A program made the translations under genes and the position numbers. Under the pieces are notes generated by a model. It did not search any database and was not told where the DNA came from. It worked only from the letters and a program-made list of their open reading frames with translations. Positions 1 through 7,275 of a stretch of DNA of 64,000 nt are shown here, in pieces. How positions within the stretch are numbered: the first letter of the stretch is position 1; the number at the start of each line of letters is the position of its first letter. This DNA is from Streptomyces sp. R302 (GTDB lineage Bacteria; Actinomycetota; Actinomycetes; Streptomycetales; Streptomycetaceae): positions 124,001 through 188,000 of the forward strand of contig NZ_JABBGE010000008.1 of assembly GCF_012927245.1 (NCBI RefSeq). Reading direction: 5' to 3'.

Positions 1-1
1 C

Positions 2-46
2 GGCATGAACAAGCTCCAGCGGCACTGGGAGGCGGGCGCGCGGTAG
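2..46 (+). CDS. C-terminal end of an unidentified CDS (partial)
   Basis: An open frame enters from the left edge and stops at a TAG at 44-46. It leaves only 14 residues (GMNKLQRHWEAGAR). Family assignment is impossible from so little. The gene reads in the same direction as the TetR gene and lies beside fatty-acyl metabolism genes, so an acyl-CoA enzyme is possible, but this is only context. It could also be a chance open frame. Confidence 0.35.
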   Translation, partial: GMNKLQRHWEAGAR

Positions 47-130
47 CGCACCCGGCGACGGATGGGAAGATCTACCGACGACAGACCCCGTACGCCAGGG
101 ACGGGGAAGCGGACCGGAAGGCGGCGGAGC

Positions 131-724
131 ATGGCCAGGACGACGGACGGGGACGGCTCTCCCGTCCCCCAGAGGCTCCTCGCCGCCGCCACCCGGCTCT
201 TCGCCGAGCAGGGCTACGACCGCACCTCCGTCCAGGAGATCGTCGAGGCGGCGGGCGTCACCAAGGGCGCGCTCTACCACTACTTCGGCTCCAAGGAGGA
301 CCTCCTCCAGGAGGTGTACGCGCGCGTGCTCCGCCTCCAGCAGGAGCGGCTCGACGACTTCGCGGGCTCCGGCGCGCCCGTCGAGGAGCGGCTGCGCGCC
401 GCCGCCGCCGACGTCGTCGTCACCACCATCGAGAACCTCGACGACGCCTCGATCTTCTTCCGCTCCATGCACCACCTGAGCCCGGAGAAGAACAAGCAGG
501 TCCGCGCCGAGCGCCGCCGCTACCACGAGCGCTTCCGCGCCCTCGTGGAGGAAGGCCAGCGGGCGGGCGTCTTCTCCTCCGCCACGCCCGCCGACCTCGT
601 CGTGGACTACCACTTCGGCTCCGTGCACCACCTGTCCACCTGGTACCGCCCGGACGGGCCGCTGACCCCGCAGCAGGTCGCCGACCACCTCGCCGACCTC
701 CTGCTGCGGGCGCTGCGCCCGTAA
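131..724 (+). CDS. TetR/AcrR family transcriptional regulator
   Basis: A 197-residue one-domain TetR repressor. The N-terminal helix-turn-helix covers about residues 30-58 (RTSVQEIVEAAGV, then the typical GALYHYFGSKEDLL recognition/tail motif). The rest is a helical ligand-binding domain typical of acyl-CoA or lipid-sensing members. I chose the ATG at 131 because a GGAAGG ribosome site lies 9 bases upstream; an earlier ATG at 62 would add a basic, unstructured tail. The gene is convergent with an acyl-CoA dehydrogenase/phosphotransferase operon with a 6-bp gap. A TetR-type palindrome precedes that operon at 3020, so control of it is a reasonable inference. The ligand is unknown. Confidence 0.92.
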   Translation: MARTTDGDGSPVPQRLLAAATRLFAEQGYDRTSVQEIVEAAGVTKGALYHYFGSKEDLLQEVYARVLRLQQERLDDFAGSGAPVEERLRAAAADVVVTTIENLDDASIFFRSMHHLSPEKNKQVRAERRRYHERFRALVEEGQRAGVFSSATPADLVVDYHFGSVHHLSTWYRPDGPLTPQQVADHLADLLLRALRP

Positions 725-730
725 CGGCCC

Positions 731-1945
731 CTACAGGTACTTCTTCAGCTCGCGGCGGGCCAGCGACCGCTGGTGCACCTCGTCGGGCCCGTCCGCGAGC
801 CGCAGGGTCCGCGCCGCCGCCCACAGCTCGGCGAGCGGGAAGTCCTGCGACACGCCGCCCGCGCCGTGCGCCTGCACCGCCTTGTCGACGATGTCGACCA
901 CCGCGCGCGGGGTGGCGATCTTGATGGCCTGGATCTCGGTGTGGGCGCCCTTGTTGCCGACGGTGTCCATCAGCCAGGCCGTCTTGAGGACGAGCAGCCG
1001 CAGCTGCTCGATCGTCACCCGGGCGTCCGCGATCCAGTTCTGCACCACGCCCTGCTGGGCGAGGGTCTTGCCGAAGGCGGTACGCGAGACGGCCCGCCGG
1101 CAGGTCAGCTCCACCGCCCGCTCGGCCATGCCGATCAGCCGCATGCAGTGGTGGATGCGGCCGGGGCCGAGCCGGGCCTGGGCGATGGCGAAGCCGCCGC
1201 CCTCCTCGCCGATCAGGTTCCCGGCGGGCACCCGCACGTTCTCGAAGACGACCTCGGCGTGGCCGCCGTGGTAGTGGTCCTCGTAGCCGTACACCCGCAT
1301 CGCCCGGCGCACCTCGACGCCCGGGGTGTCGCGCGGCACGAGGATCATCGACTGCTGGCGGCGGAGGTCCGCCCCGTCCGGGTCGGTCTTCCCCATCACG
1401 ATGAAGACCTTGCAGTCCGGGTTCATCGCCCCGGAGATGTACCACTTGCGCCCGTCGATCACGTACGAGTCCCCGTCCCGCCGGATCCGGGTCTCGATGT
1501 TGGTCGCGTCCGAGGAGGCCACCTCGGGCTCGGTCATCGCGAAGGCAGACCGGATCTCGCCCGCGAGCAGCGGCTCCAGCCACTGCTTCTTCTGCGCCTC
1601 GTCGCCGAACTGGGCGAGCAGCTCCATGTTCCCGGTGTCCGGGGCCGCGCAGTTGAGGGCGGTCGGGGCGAGCTGCGGGCTGCGGCCGGTGATCTCGGCG
1701 AGCGGAGCGTACTGGAGGTTCGTCAGCCCCGCCCCGTACTCCTCGTCCGGCAGGAAGAGGTTCCACAGCCCCTGCCGCCTGGCCTCGGCCTTCAGCTCCG
1801 CCACCACCGGCGGCTCGTCCCACGGGGAGGCGAGCGAGGCCCGCTGTTCCTCGGCGACGGCCTCGGCGGGGTGCACGTGCTCGTCCATGAAGGCGAGGAG
1901 CCGGGCGCGCAGCTCCTCGGTGCGGGCGTCGTAGGAGAAGTCCAT
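731..1945 (-). CDS. Acyl-CoA dehydrogenase family protein
   Basis: A 404-residue FAD-dependent acyl-CoA dehydrogenase of normal length for the family. It has the N-terminal helical domain, the middle beta domain (FAMTEPEVASSDATNIE, the flavin/substrate loop, about residues 135-150) and the C-terminal four-helix domain (RTAFGKTLAQQG; QAHGAGGVSQDFPLAE near the end). It oxidises an acyl-CoA to the enoyl-CoA and passes electrons to ETF. The start ATG at 1945 has its ribosome site (AGGAGGG) inside the end of the upstream phosphotransferase gene, 6 bp away, so the two are translationally coupled. This pairing resembles the two halves of eukaryotic ACAD10/11. Chain-length specificity is not readable. 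Confidence 0.95.
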   Translation of the reverse strand: MDFSYDARTEELRARLLAFMDEHVHPAEAVAEEQRASLASPWDEPPVVAELKAEARRQGLWNLFLPDEEYGAGLTNLQYAPLAEITGRSPQLAPTALNCAAPDTGNMELLAQFGDEAQKKQWLEPLLAGEIRSAFAMTEPEVASSDATNIETRIRRDGDSYVIDGRKWYISGAMNPDCKVFIVMGKTDPDGADLRRQQSMILVPRDTPGVEVRRAMRVYGYEDHYHGGHAEVVFENVRVPAGNLIGEEGGGFAIAQARLGPGRIHHCMRLIGMAERAVELTCRRAVSRTAFGKTLAQQGVVQNWIADARVTIEQLRLLVLKTAWLMDTVGNKGAHTEIQAIKIATPRAVVDIVDKAVQAHGAGGVSQDFPLAELWAAARTLRLADGPDEVHQRSLARRELKKYL

Positions 1946-1951
1946 GGCGGG

Positions 1952-2977
1952 TCAGCCCTCCTGAAGGGTGGTCAGGCCGTGCTCGATGAAGACGGGGACG
2001 AGGTCGCCGATGCGGTCGAAGCCGGCGCCGACGGTCTGCCCGAGGGTGTAGCGGTAGTGGATGCCCTCCAGGATCACGGCGAGCTTGAACCAGGCGAAGG
2101 CCGTGTACCAGGAGAGCGCGGAGACGTCCCGGCCGGAGCGGGCGGCGTACCGCTCGACCAGCTCGGCGGCGGCCGGGTGGCCGGCGGCGGTCGCGGTGGT
2201 CGAGATCGGTGAGCCGGGCAGGTCCAGCGGGGTGCTGTACATGACCAGGAGACCCAGGTCGGTCAGCGGGTCGCCGAGCGTGGACATCTCCCAGTCGAGG
2301 ACGGCGGTGATCCGGTCGTCCGCCCCGACGAGCGCGTTGTCGAGCCGGTAGTCGCCGTGCACCACGGTCGGCGCGGGGGAGCCGGGCAGCGCCCGGCCGA
2401 GGGCGGCGTGCAGCTCCTCGATCCCGGGCAGCTCGCGGCCCCGGGAGGCGGCGAGCTGCTTGCCCCAGCGGCGCACCTGCCGGTCGAGGAAGCCCTCCGG
2501 CCGGCCGAAGTCGCCGAGCCCCACGGCCTCCGGCTCCACCGCGTGCAGGTCGACCAGGGTGTCGACCAGGCCCAGGACGGCCGCCCGGGTGCGCTCCGGG
2601 CCCAGCGGCGCCAGCTGGGAGGCGGAGCGGTACGGGGTCCCCTCGACGAACTCCATCACGTAGAAGGGCGCGCCGAGCACCTCCTCGTCCTCGCACAGCA
2701 GCACCGTGCCCGGCACCGGCACGGAGGTGGAGCCGAGCGCGCTGATCACCCGGTGCTCCCGCTTCATGTCGTGCGCGGTGGCCAGCACGTGCCCGAGCGG
2801 CGGGCGGCGCACCACCCAGCGGCCGGTGCCGTCGGTGACGACGTACGTGAGGTTGGAGCGGCCGCCCTCGATCAGCCGGGCTTCGAGCGGCCCGGCGACC
2901 AGCCCCGGCCGCTCGCGGTCCAGATGGCGGCGCAGGCGCTCGGGGTCGAGGCCGGGTGGCGGGGCGGCGTGGCTCAT
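1952..2977 (-). CDS. Phosphotransferase family protein (ACAD10/11 N-terminal-like kinase)
   Basis: A 341-residue aminoglycoside-phosphotransferase-fold kinase. It shows the catalytic loop VVHGDYRLDNAL (His-Gly-Asp with the metal-binding Asn) and the DFG-equivalent VLDWEMSTLGDP. The start ATG at 2977 is preceded by GGAGG at the right distance; in-frame sequence further upstream is not conserved-looking. It is the first gene of a two-gene operon with the acyl-CoA dehydrogenase. Proteins of this type next to ACADs are thought to phosphorylate 4-hydroxyacyl-CoAs or related substrates so that they enter beta-oxidation. That role is inferred from the family, not shown here; antibiotic modification is unlikely in this context. 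Confidence 0.92.
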   Translation of the reverse strand: MSHAAPPPGLDPERLRRHLDRERPGLVAGPLEARLIEGGRSNLTYVVTDGTGRWVVRRPPLGHVLATAHDMKREHRVISALGSTSVPVPGTVLLCEDEEVLGAPFYVMEFVEGTPYRSASQLAPLGPERTRAAVLGLVDTLVDLHAVEPEAVGLGDFGRPEGFLDRQVRRWGKQLAASRGRELPGIEELHAALGRALPGSPAPTVVHGDYRLDNALVGADDRITAVLDWEMSTLGDPLTDLGLLVMYSTPLDLPGSPISTTATAAGHPAAAELVERYAARSGRDVSALSWYTAFAWFKLAVILEGIHYRYTLGQTVGAGFDRIGDLVPVFIEHGLTTLQEG

Positions 2978-3019
2978 GGGGCGTACCTCCGGTGGGCTGG
3001 TCGGTCGGCGTTCATGATG

Positions 3020-3033
3020 ACCGACCAGTCGGT
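3020..3033. promoter_or_regulatory. TetR-type operator palindrome
   Basis: A perfect inverted repeat ACCGAC-CA-GTCGGT lies 43 bp upstream of the phosphotransferase start. It is flanked by TG/AT, giving the 18-bp shape common in TetR-family operators. It is the natural candidate target of the TetR encoded at 131-724. Confidence 0.6.
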
Positions 3034-3142
3034 ATGTCGTCCAGGGGCACCCCCGAAACGGCCGGGGGAGGGCCGGAACACATCCGGCCCTCCCCACGCG
3101 CGCGTGGCGCTTCCGTTCGTGCTTCCGCTCCCGCCTCCTCCC

Positions 3143-4054
3143 TCAGGCGTGGCAGGCCACCGGTACGCCGCCGTTCATCGCCGCCATGTCTCCGAAGACG
3201 GCCGCCGGGTCGAGCGGGTGCCCCTCGGGGAGCCCCTCCAGCTCCGCGTACGCCCGGTGCAGATTGGCCACCAGCCGCTCGCTCTCCCGCCACGCGGCGA
3301 ACTCGCCCAGGTCCGCCCGCCGCGCGGTCTCCAGCGGCGGATCGCCCTTGGCGCGCCCCTCGGCGGCCAGTTCGAGCACCCACCGCAGATAGCGCTCGGT
3401 GGCGTCGTACGCGCTCGGGTCCGTCACCGGCCCGTGCCCCGGCACCACCCGCTCCGCGTCCAGCGACCGCAGCACGTCGAGCGCGCGCAGCGAGCCGGCC
3501 ACCGAGCCCATCGGCACGAACGGGGTACCGCCCTGGAAGACCAGGTCCCCGGTGAAGACCACGCCCTGCTCCGGCAGGTGCACGATCGAGTCGCCGGTCG
3601 TGTGCGCGGGACCCGGGTGCAGCACCCGCACCTCGACACCTCCCGCGTACAGGGTCAGCCGGTCGCCGTACGTGAGGTCGGACGGCGTGATCTCGACCCG
3701 GCCGAAGTCGGTCTGCGGCCACAGCAGGTGCAACTGGTGCCCCGCGGCCAGCTGCTCGGTCCGGCAGTTCTCGTGCCCGACGATCCGCGCCTCCGGCCGG
3801 AACACGCCGTTGCCGTAGGTGTGGTCGCCGTGGTGGTGGGTGTTCACGATCGTGCGCGGCAGCGGCAGCCCCGCGGCGAGCACCGCCTCCCGCAGCAGCA
3901 GGGCGCGCCGTTCGGTGGCGGTGGTGTCGACGAGCAGGGACTCGCCCGCGTCGCCGAGGAAACCGGCGTTGTTCAGGCACCAGCCGCCGTCGGGCTGGAC
4001 ATAGGCGTGGACGTGCGGCGCGAGCGTGACCACGTACGGGTCGGTGGCAGGCAC
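3143..4054 (-). CDS. MBL fold metallo-hydrolase
   Basis: A 303-residue metallo-beta-lactamase-fold hydrolase. It has the zinc motif NTHHHGDHTYGNG (HxHxDH, about residues 71-83), a later histidine (PGPAHTTGDSIVHLP), the bridging aspartate in VVFTGDLVF and a final histidine in VVPGHGPV. All ligands appear present. It starts at a GTG with GGGGGAG upstream. It stands alone, divergent from the oxidoreductase at 4258. The family includes lactonases, thioesterases and quinoprotein-relay-type hydrolases. The substrate cannot be told from the sequence. Confidence 0.9.
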   Translation of the reverse strand: MPATDPYVVTLAPHVHAYVQPDGGWCLNNAGFLGDAGESLLVDTTATERRALLLREAVLAAGLPLPRTIVNTHHHGDHTYGNGVFRPEARIVGHENCRTEQLAAGHQLHLLWPQTDFGRVEITPSDLTYGDRLTLYAGGVEVRVLHPGPAHTTGDSIVHLPEQGVVFTGDLVFQGGTPFVPMGSVAGSLRALDVLRSLDAERVVPGHGPVTDPSAYDATERYLRWVLELAAEGRAKGDPPLETARRADLGEFAAWRESERLVANLHRAYAELEGLPEGHPLDPAAVFGDMAAMNGGVPVACHA

Positions 4055-4257
4055 AGGGCTCCCCCGGGAGACGTGAAGATCGGATCGACCAGACCGGGAA
4101 GGTACTCAAGATCGACGGAACAGCGGAAGCCTGCCACCGACGGCCCCGCCCCGGGGCGCTTTCCCGCACCTCTCTTCCGGTGACCGCCCACCCTCCCCGT
4201 TCCCCCACGGCCCCGCCCGGCTTGCGGAGCACCCCGCCCGCGCCGAGGGTCGGTGCC

Positions 4258-5187
4258 ATGAAGGCCATCAGCTACCGCCGCTACGGCGGCCCCGAGGTCC
4301 TGGAGTACGGCGAGCTGCCCGACCCGAAGGTGGGGCCCGACGAGGTCCTCGTCCGGGTGCGGGCCGCGGCGGTCAACCCGGTCGACTGGAAGGCACAGGC
4401 CGGCTACCTCGACGGGATGATCGACGCCGTCTTCCCCGTCGTCCCCGGCTGGGACGTCTCCGGCGTCGTCGTCCGGCCCGGCGTCTCCGTCACCGAATGG
4501 GCGGAGGGCGACGAGGTGATGGGGTACGTCCGGGAGGACTTCCTCGCCCACGGCACCTTCGCCGAGTACGTCGCCGCCCCCGTCCGCACCCTCGCCCGCA
4601 AGCCCCGCACCTGCACCTTCGAGGAGGCCGCGGGACTGCCCCTGGTCGGCCTCACCGCCTACCAGGCCCTGCACACCGCGCTGTCCGTACGGTCGGGGGA
4701 GACGATCCTGATCCTGGCCGCGGGCGGCGGGGTCGGCTCGATGGCCGTCCAGATCGCCCGGCACCTCGGCTGCCGCGTCCTGGGCGCGGTCCGCGAGTCC
4801 GGCGTGGAGCGCGTGCAGGAACTCGGCGCCGCCCCCGTCCTCTTCGACGAGCGCACCTTCGCCCACCAGGTCAAGGAGCTCGCCCCGGACGGCGTCGACG
4901 CCGTCCTGGACACCCTCGGCGGACCGTTCCTCCAGCACGCGGCCAAGCACCTGGCGCCCGGCGGCCGCCTCGCCTCCATCGCCGACGGCGAGGCCCTGGC
5001 CCTCGGCGGCCGCTACTTCTGGGTCCGCCCCGACGCCACCGACCTCGCCGCCCTGGCCGACCTCGCCGACGAAGGAGTCCTGGACGTCCGCGTGGCGAAG
5101 ACCTTCCCCCTGGAACGCGCCGCCGACGCCCAGCGCGCCAACGCCGAGGGGGGCCTCCAGGGCAAGGTCGTGGTCACGGTCCCGTAG
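4258..5187 (+). CDS. NADP-dependent zinc-free alcohol/quinone oxidoreductase (MDR family)
   Basis: A 309-residue medium-chain dehydrogenase/reductase. It has the GroES-like N-terminal domain (MKAISYRRYGGPEVLEYGE at the start) and a Rossmann domain with ILAAGGGVGSMAVQIARHLG at about residues 158-178. The structural and catalytic zinc cysteines are absent, as in quinone oxidoreductases (QOR/zeta-crystallin group), which reduce quinones or enones with NADPH. The ATG at 4258 was chosen because the family starts with MKA; a GAGGGT lies upstream. The gene ends 25 bp before a 14-bp tandem repeat array. Confidence 0.92.
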   Translation: MKAISYRRYGGPEVLEYGELPDPKVGPDEVLVRVRAAAVNPVDWKAQAGYLDGMIDAVFPVVPGWDVSGVVVRPGVSVTEWAEGDEVMGYVREDFLAHGTFAEYVAAPVRTLARKPRTCTFEEAAGLPLVGLTAYQALHTALSVRSGETILILAAGGGVGSMAVQIARHLGCRVLGAVRESGVERVQELGAAPVLFDERTFAHQVKELAPDGVDAVLDTLGGPFLQHAAKHLAPGGRLASIADGEALALGGRYFWVRPDATDLAALADLADEGVLDVRVAKTFPLERAADAQRANAEGGLQGKVVVTVP

Positions 5188-5212
5188 CCGGGACACGGCC
5201 CGACCGGCTGGT

Positions 5213-5496
5213 GGATCCAACATCCAACCTCCGGGATCCAACCTCCCGGATCCAACCTCCGGGATCCAACCTCCGGGATCCGGCCTCTTGGGTCCAGCCT
5301 CCGGGATCCAACCTCCCGGATCCGGCCTCCTGGGTCCGATCTCCTGGGTCCAGCCTCGGGGATGCAACCTCCGGGATCCAACCTCCCGGATCCAAGTTCC
5401 CGGATCCGGCCTCTCGGATCCAACCTCCCGGATCCGATCTTTTGGATCCGATCTTTTGGATCCAGCATCCGATCTCCTGGATCCAGGAGATCGGAT
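5213..5496. repeat. 14-bp tandem repeat array (consensus GGATCCAACCTCCG)
   Basis: From 5234 to 5471 the sequence keeps an exact 14-bp period for 17 units, each beginning GGATCC or a one-base variant (GGGTCC, GGATGC). A 21-bp (one and a half unit) step occurs at each end. Unit bodies vary among AACCTCC, GGCCTCT, GATCTTTT and AGCCTCC types, so the array is old enough to have diverged. It sits between the convergent oxidoreductase and DUF202 genes. Open frames across it encode only repetitive Pro/Gly/Arg peptides and are not genes. Confidence 0.95.
5467..5496. terminator. Perfect 30-bp palindrome at the end of the repeat array (possible bidirectional terminator)
   Basis: The array closes with a 15-bp arm (ATCCGATCTCCTGGA) followed at once by its exact reverse complement, centred on a GGATCC. 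The two convergent genes end on either side, and the TGA of the 5496-5864 gene overlaps its last base. It could act as a terminator for both, or it may simply be an inverted unit of the repeat. Confidence 0.6.
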
Positions 5497-5864
5497 CACC
5501 AGATCAGCACCGCCCCACACACCGCCAGCGCCACCGTGCACCCCGTCGCCAGCAGCGCACCCCGGACCGAAAGCACCTGCGGCCGGGCGGTGTCCAGGGA
5601 CCGGATCCGCCGGTGGGTGACGGCCAGGAAGCCGATCCACAGAAGCGCGGCGAGGGCCAGGCCGGTCACGCCCGCCGTGGTGGTGTCGTCCATCAGGGCG
5701 AGCTTGACGCCGAGTATCGCCACGACCGTCCACGACAGGGTCGTCCGCCGCCAGGCGAGCCGGGTCCGCTCCGGCTGGAGCCCGGGATCACGGGCATCGG
5801 CCCCGGCGGACCCGGATCCGCCGGGGCCGGACCCGGACCCCGCCCCGCGCGCCGGCGTGCCCAC
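5496..5864 (-). CDS. DUF202 domain membrane protein
   Basis: A 122-residue small membrane protein. It has a Gly/Ser-rich N-terminus, then the DUF202 signature QPERTRLAWRRTTLSW at about residues 31-46, followed by three hydrophobic segments with the last reaching the C-terminus. The GTG start at 5864 overlaps the TAG stop of the preceding DUF202 gene by one base (TAGTG), so the pair is translationally coupled. The family has no firm biochemical role. Paired DUF202 genes are common in actinobacteria and fungal DUF202 proteins have been linked to transport complexes. The stop codon touches the 30-bp palindrome. Confidence 0.85.
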   Translation of the reverse strand: MGTPARGAGSGSGPGGSGSAGADARDPGLQPERTRLAWRRTTLSWTVVAILGVKLALMDDTTTAGVTGLALAALLWIGFLAVTHRRIRSLDTARPQVLSVRGALLATGCTVALAVCGAVLIW

Positions 5865-6256
5865 TACCCGGCCCGGCCGACGACCACGAGGATCACCATC
5901 GCGACCGCCACCACGGCCACGGTGAGGCTCAGGACCGCGGGGAAGCGGGAGACGGGCAGGTCCTCGCCCCGGCGCATGGCCCGTTCGCAGCGGATCCAGT
6001 GGTTCACCGCGCGCAGGGCGCACAGCACGCCGGCGGCCAGCAGGGCGAGCGAGAGCCCGACGCGGACCGCCCAGCGCAGGTCCGGCAGGAACTGGTCGAC
6101 GGCGAATCCGCCGCCGATGAGCGCGAGCGCCGTCCGGATCCAGGCGAGGAACGTCCGCTCGTTGGCGAGGGAGAAGCGGTAGTCGGGGGTCTCGCCCTCG
6201 TCCCGGATCCGCCGCGGCGCGAACCACAGCCGCAGGCTCTGTACGAATCGACTCAC
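5864..6256 (-). CDS. YidH-like DUF202 membrane protein
   Basis: A 130-residue protein with the family signature YRFSLANERTFLAWIRTAL (about residues 26-44), a charged stretch that precedes the first transmembrane helix. Three membrane segments follow (ALIGGGFAV, LSLALLAAGVL, VLSLTVAVVAVAMVILVV). It matches the E. coli YidH type, while its partner downstream is the shorter companion. The two genes overlap by one base and probably form one membrane unit. Function is unknown. The start ATG at 6256 gives the expected MSRF... N-terminus. Confidence 0.88.
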   Translation of the reverse strand: MSRFVQSLRLWFAPRRIRDEGETPDYRFSLANERTFLAWIRTALALIGGGFAVDQFLPDLRWAVRVGLSLALLAAGVLCALRAVNHWIRCERAMRRGEDLPVSRFPAVLSLTVAVVAVAMVILVVVGRAG

Positions 6257-6322
6257 CCCGGCACCCTAACGGCCCGCCGCCACCCGTTCGGATTCGCCAC
6301 CGGCCCGGTCGCTGGTCCGCCC

Positions 6323-6910
6323 CTACCCGTTCGGATCCACCACGGGCCGCTCCTCCGCCGAGCTCCGCTCGTCCGCCACCAGCCGCTCGTACGCCGCGAG
6401 CCCGTCCGGCACCCACTCCCAGGCGTCGGGCGCGCCGGGCAGTCGCTCGCGCAGTTCCTCCTCGGTGAGGAAGGCGTGCCAGGCGACCTCCTCGACCTGT
6501 GGCCGCACCGGAAGGTCGCAGTGGACCTCGTACACGGAGGACCACCACTTCCCGGCCACGCCCCCGGAGTCGTACAGGAACTTGAAGAGGAAGTCGGGTC
6601 GGGGCAGTCCGGAGACCCCGAGCTCCTCCTCGGCCTCGCGCAGCGCGGCGTCCTCGTAGGACTCGCCGGCGCCGACGACCCCGCCGACGAACAGGTCGTA
6701 CATCGAGGGGAAGACCAGCTTCGTCGGCGTCCTGCGGTGCACGAAGACCCGGCCCTCGGCGTCCCGCACCCTGATGAAGGTGCAGCGGTGGATCAGGCCC
6801 CGCGCGTACACCTCACCGCGCGGAGCCTGCCCGATCACCCGGTCCTGCTCGTCGACGACGTCGAGTACTTCATCCGATGCTGCATACGGGACTTCATCCG
6901 AGGCACTCAT
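6323..6910 (-). CDS. NUDIX hydrolase (IPP isomerase-like subgroup)
   Basis: A 195-residue NUDIX protein. The Nudix box is GGVVGAGESYEDAALREAEEELGV (GX5EX7REUXEEXGU, all catalytic Glu/Arg present) in the middle of the protein. The N-terminal part EVLDVVDEQDRVIGQAPRGE and HRCTFIRVRDAEGRVFVHRR resembles the YfcD/isopentenyl-diphosphate isomerase-like branch, whose members hydrolyse nucleotide or prenyl diphosphates. The ATG at 6910 gives MSASDE; another ATG lies 4 codons upstream at 6922. It is monocistronic. The C-terminal 19 bases are near-duplicated just downstream (6282-6300 versus 6324-6342). Confidence 0.9.
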   Translation of the reverse strand: MSASDEVPYAASDEVLDVVDEQDRVIGQAPRGEVYARGLIHRCTFIRVRDAEGRVFVHRRTPTKLVFPSMYDLFVGGVVGAGESYEDAALREAEEELGVSGLPRPDFLFKFLYDSGGVAGKWWSSVYEVHCDLPVRPQVEEVAWHAFLTEEELRERLPGAPDAWEWVPDGLAAYERLVADERSSAEERPVVDPNG

Positions 6911-6940
6911 GCGCCCATCCAACCAGCAGGGTCCGGGGGT

Positions 6941-7204
6941 TCACTGCCCCATGACGTACTCGACCGTCGGGCCCGTCGTCCAGCCGCCGTCCACGGCGAG
7001 CTCGGCGCCCGTCACGTACGAGGCGGCGTCCGAGAGCAGGAAGACGACCGCGCCGGCGATCTCGTCGGCCTCGCCGACCCGGCCCATCGGCGTGTCATGC
7101 CGGGGTGGACCGAGTCGACCCGCATCCTCGCCGTGCCGAGCTCCACCGTGCCGAGCTCCACCGCGCCGATCTTCGTCAGCCCCCGCCCGCCCAATGTTCG
7201 GCAT
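6941..7204 (-). pseudogene. Remnant of a short-chain dehydrogenase/reductase (SDR), frameshifted and N-terminally truncated
   Basis: Only the last third of an SDR is left. The segment ending at the stop reads PMGRVGEADEIAGAVVFLLS ... GAELAVDGGWTTGP, the canonical SDR C-terminus. The preceding SDR piece (RGLTKIGAVELG, then MRVDSVHPGMTR) lies in a different frame, so a frameshift falls near 7087-7098. There is also a 15-bp tandem duplication at about 7138-7167 (VELGT twice). The cofactor-binding half and the Tyr-Lys active site are gone; the sequence beyond 7204 is unrelated promoter DNA. The remnant resembles 3-alpha/20-beta-hydroxysteroid dehydrogenase-type SDRs, which fits the neighbouring flavoprotein. 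Confidence 0.85.
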
Positions 7205-7239
7205 CAGGAAATCGGAGGGGCTCCTCGGGTCCCGGACGG

Positions 7240-7268
7240 TTGACTCGATACATTCGTGTATCCAAGAT
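7240..7268 (+). promoter_or_regulatory. Putative promoter with embedded palindrome for the flavoprotein gene
   Basis: TTGACT at 7240-7245 and CAAGAT at 7263-7268 are spaced 17 bp and would place transcription start at about the ATG at 7276, giving a leaderless mRNA. No Shine-Dalgarno is visible. Between the boxes lies a palindrome GATACA-TTCG-TGTATC (7247-7262), well placed for a repressor. Confidence 0.5.
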
Positions 7269-7275
7269 GCGGTCC

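Noticed and set aside
420..2696. Very long open frame (about 750 codons) on the minus strand over the TetR/ACAD/phosphotransferase region
   Set aside because: It reads in another frame of real genes and gives low-complexity Arg/Gly/Pro/Ala sequence, the usual result of high GC at third positions.
1952..2977. Aminoglycoside resistance gene
   Set aside because: The APH fold is shared by many metabolic kinases; coupling to an acyl-CoA dehydrogenase indicates an acyl-CoA-related kinase.
5013..5733. Repeat proteins rich in Asp-Pro-Gly-Gly-Trp-Ile over the 14-bp array
   Set aside because: All frames across the array are open by chance because three 14-bp units make a 42-bp codon-phase repeat; there is no ribosome site and the frames run into real genes on other frames.
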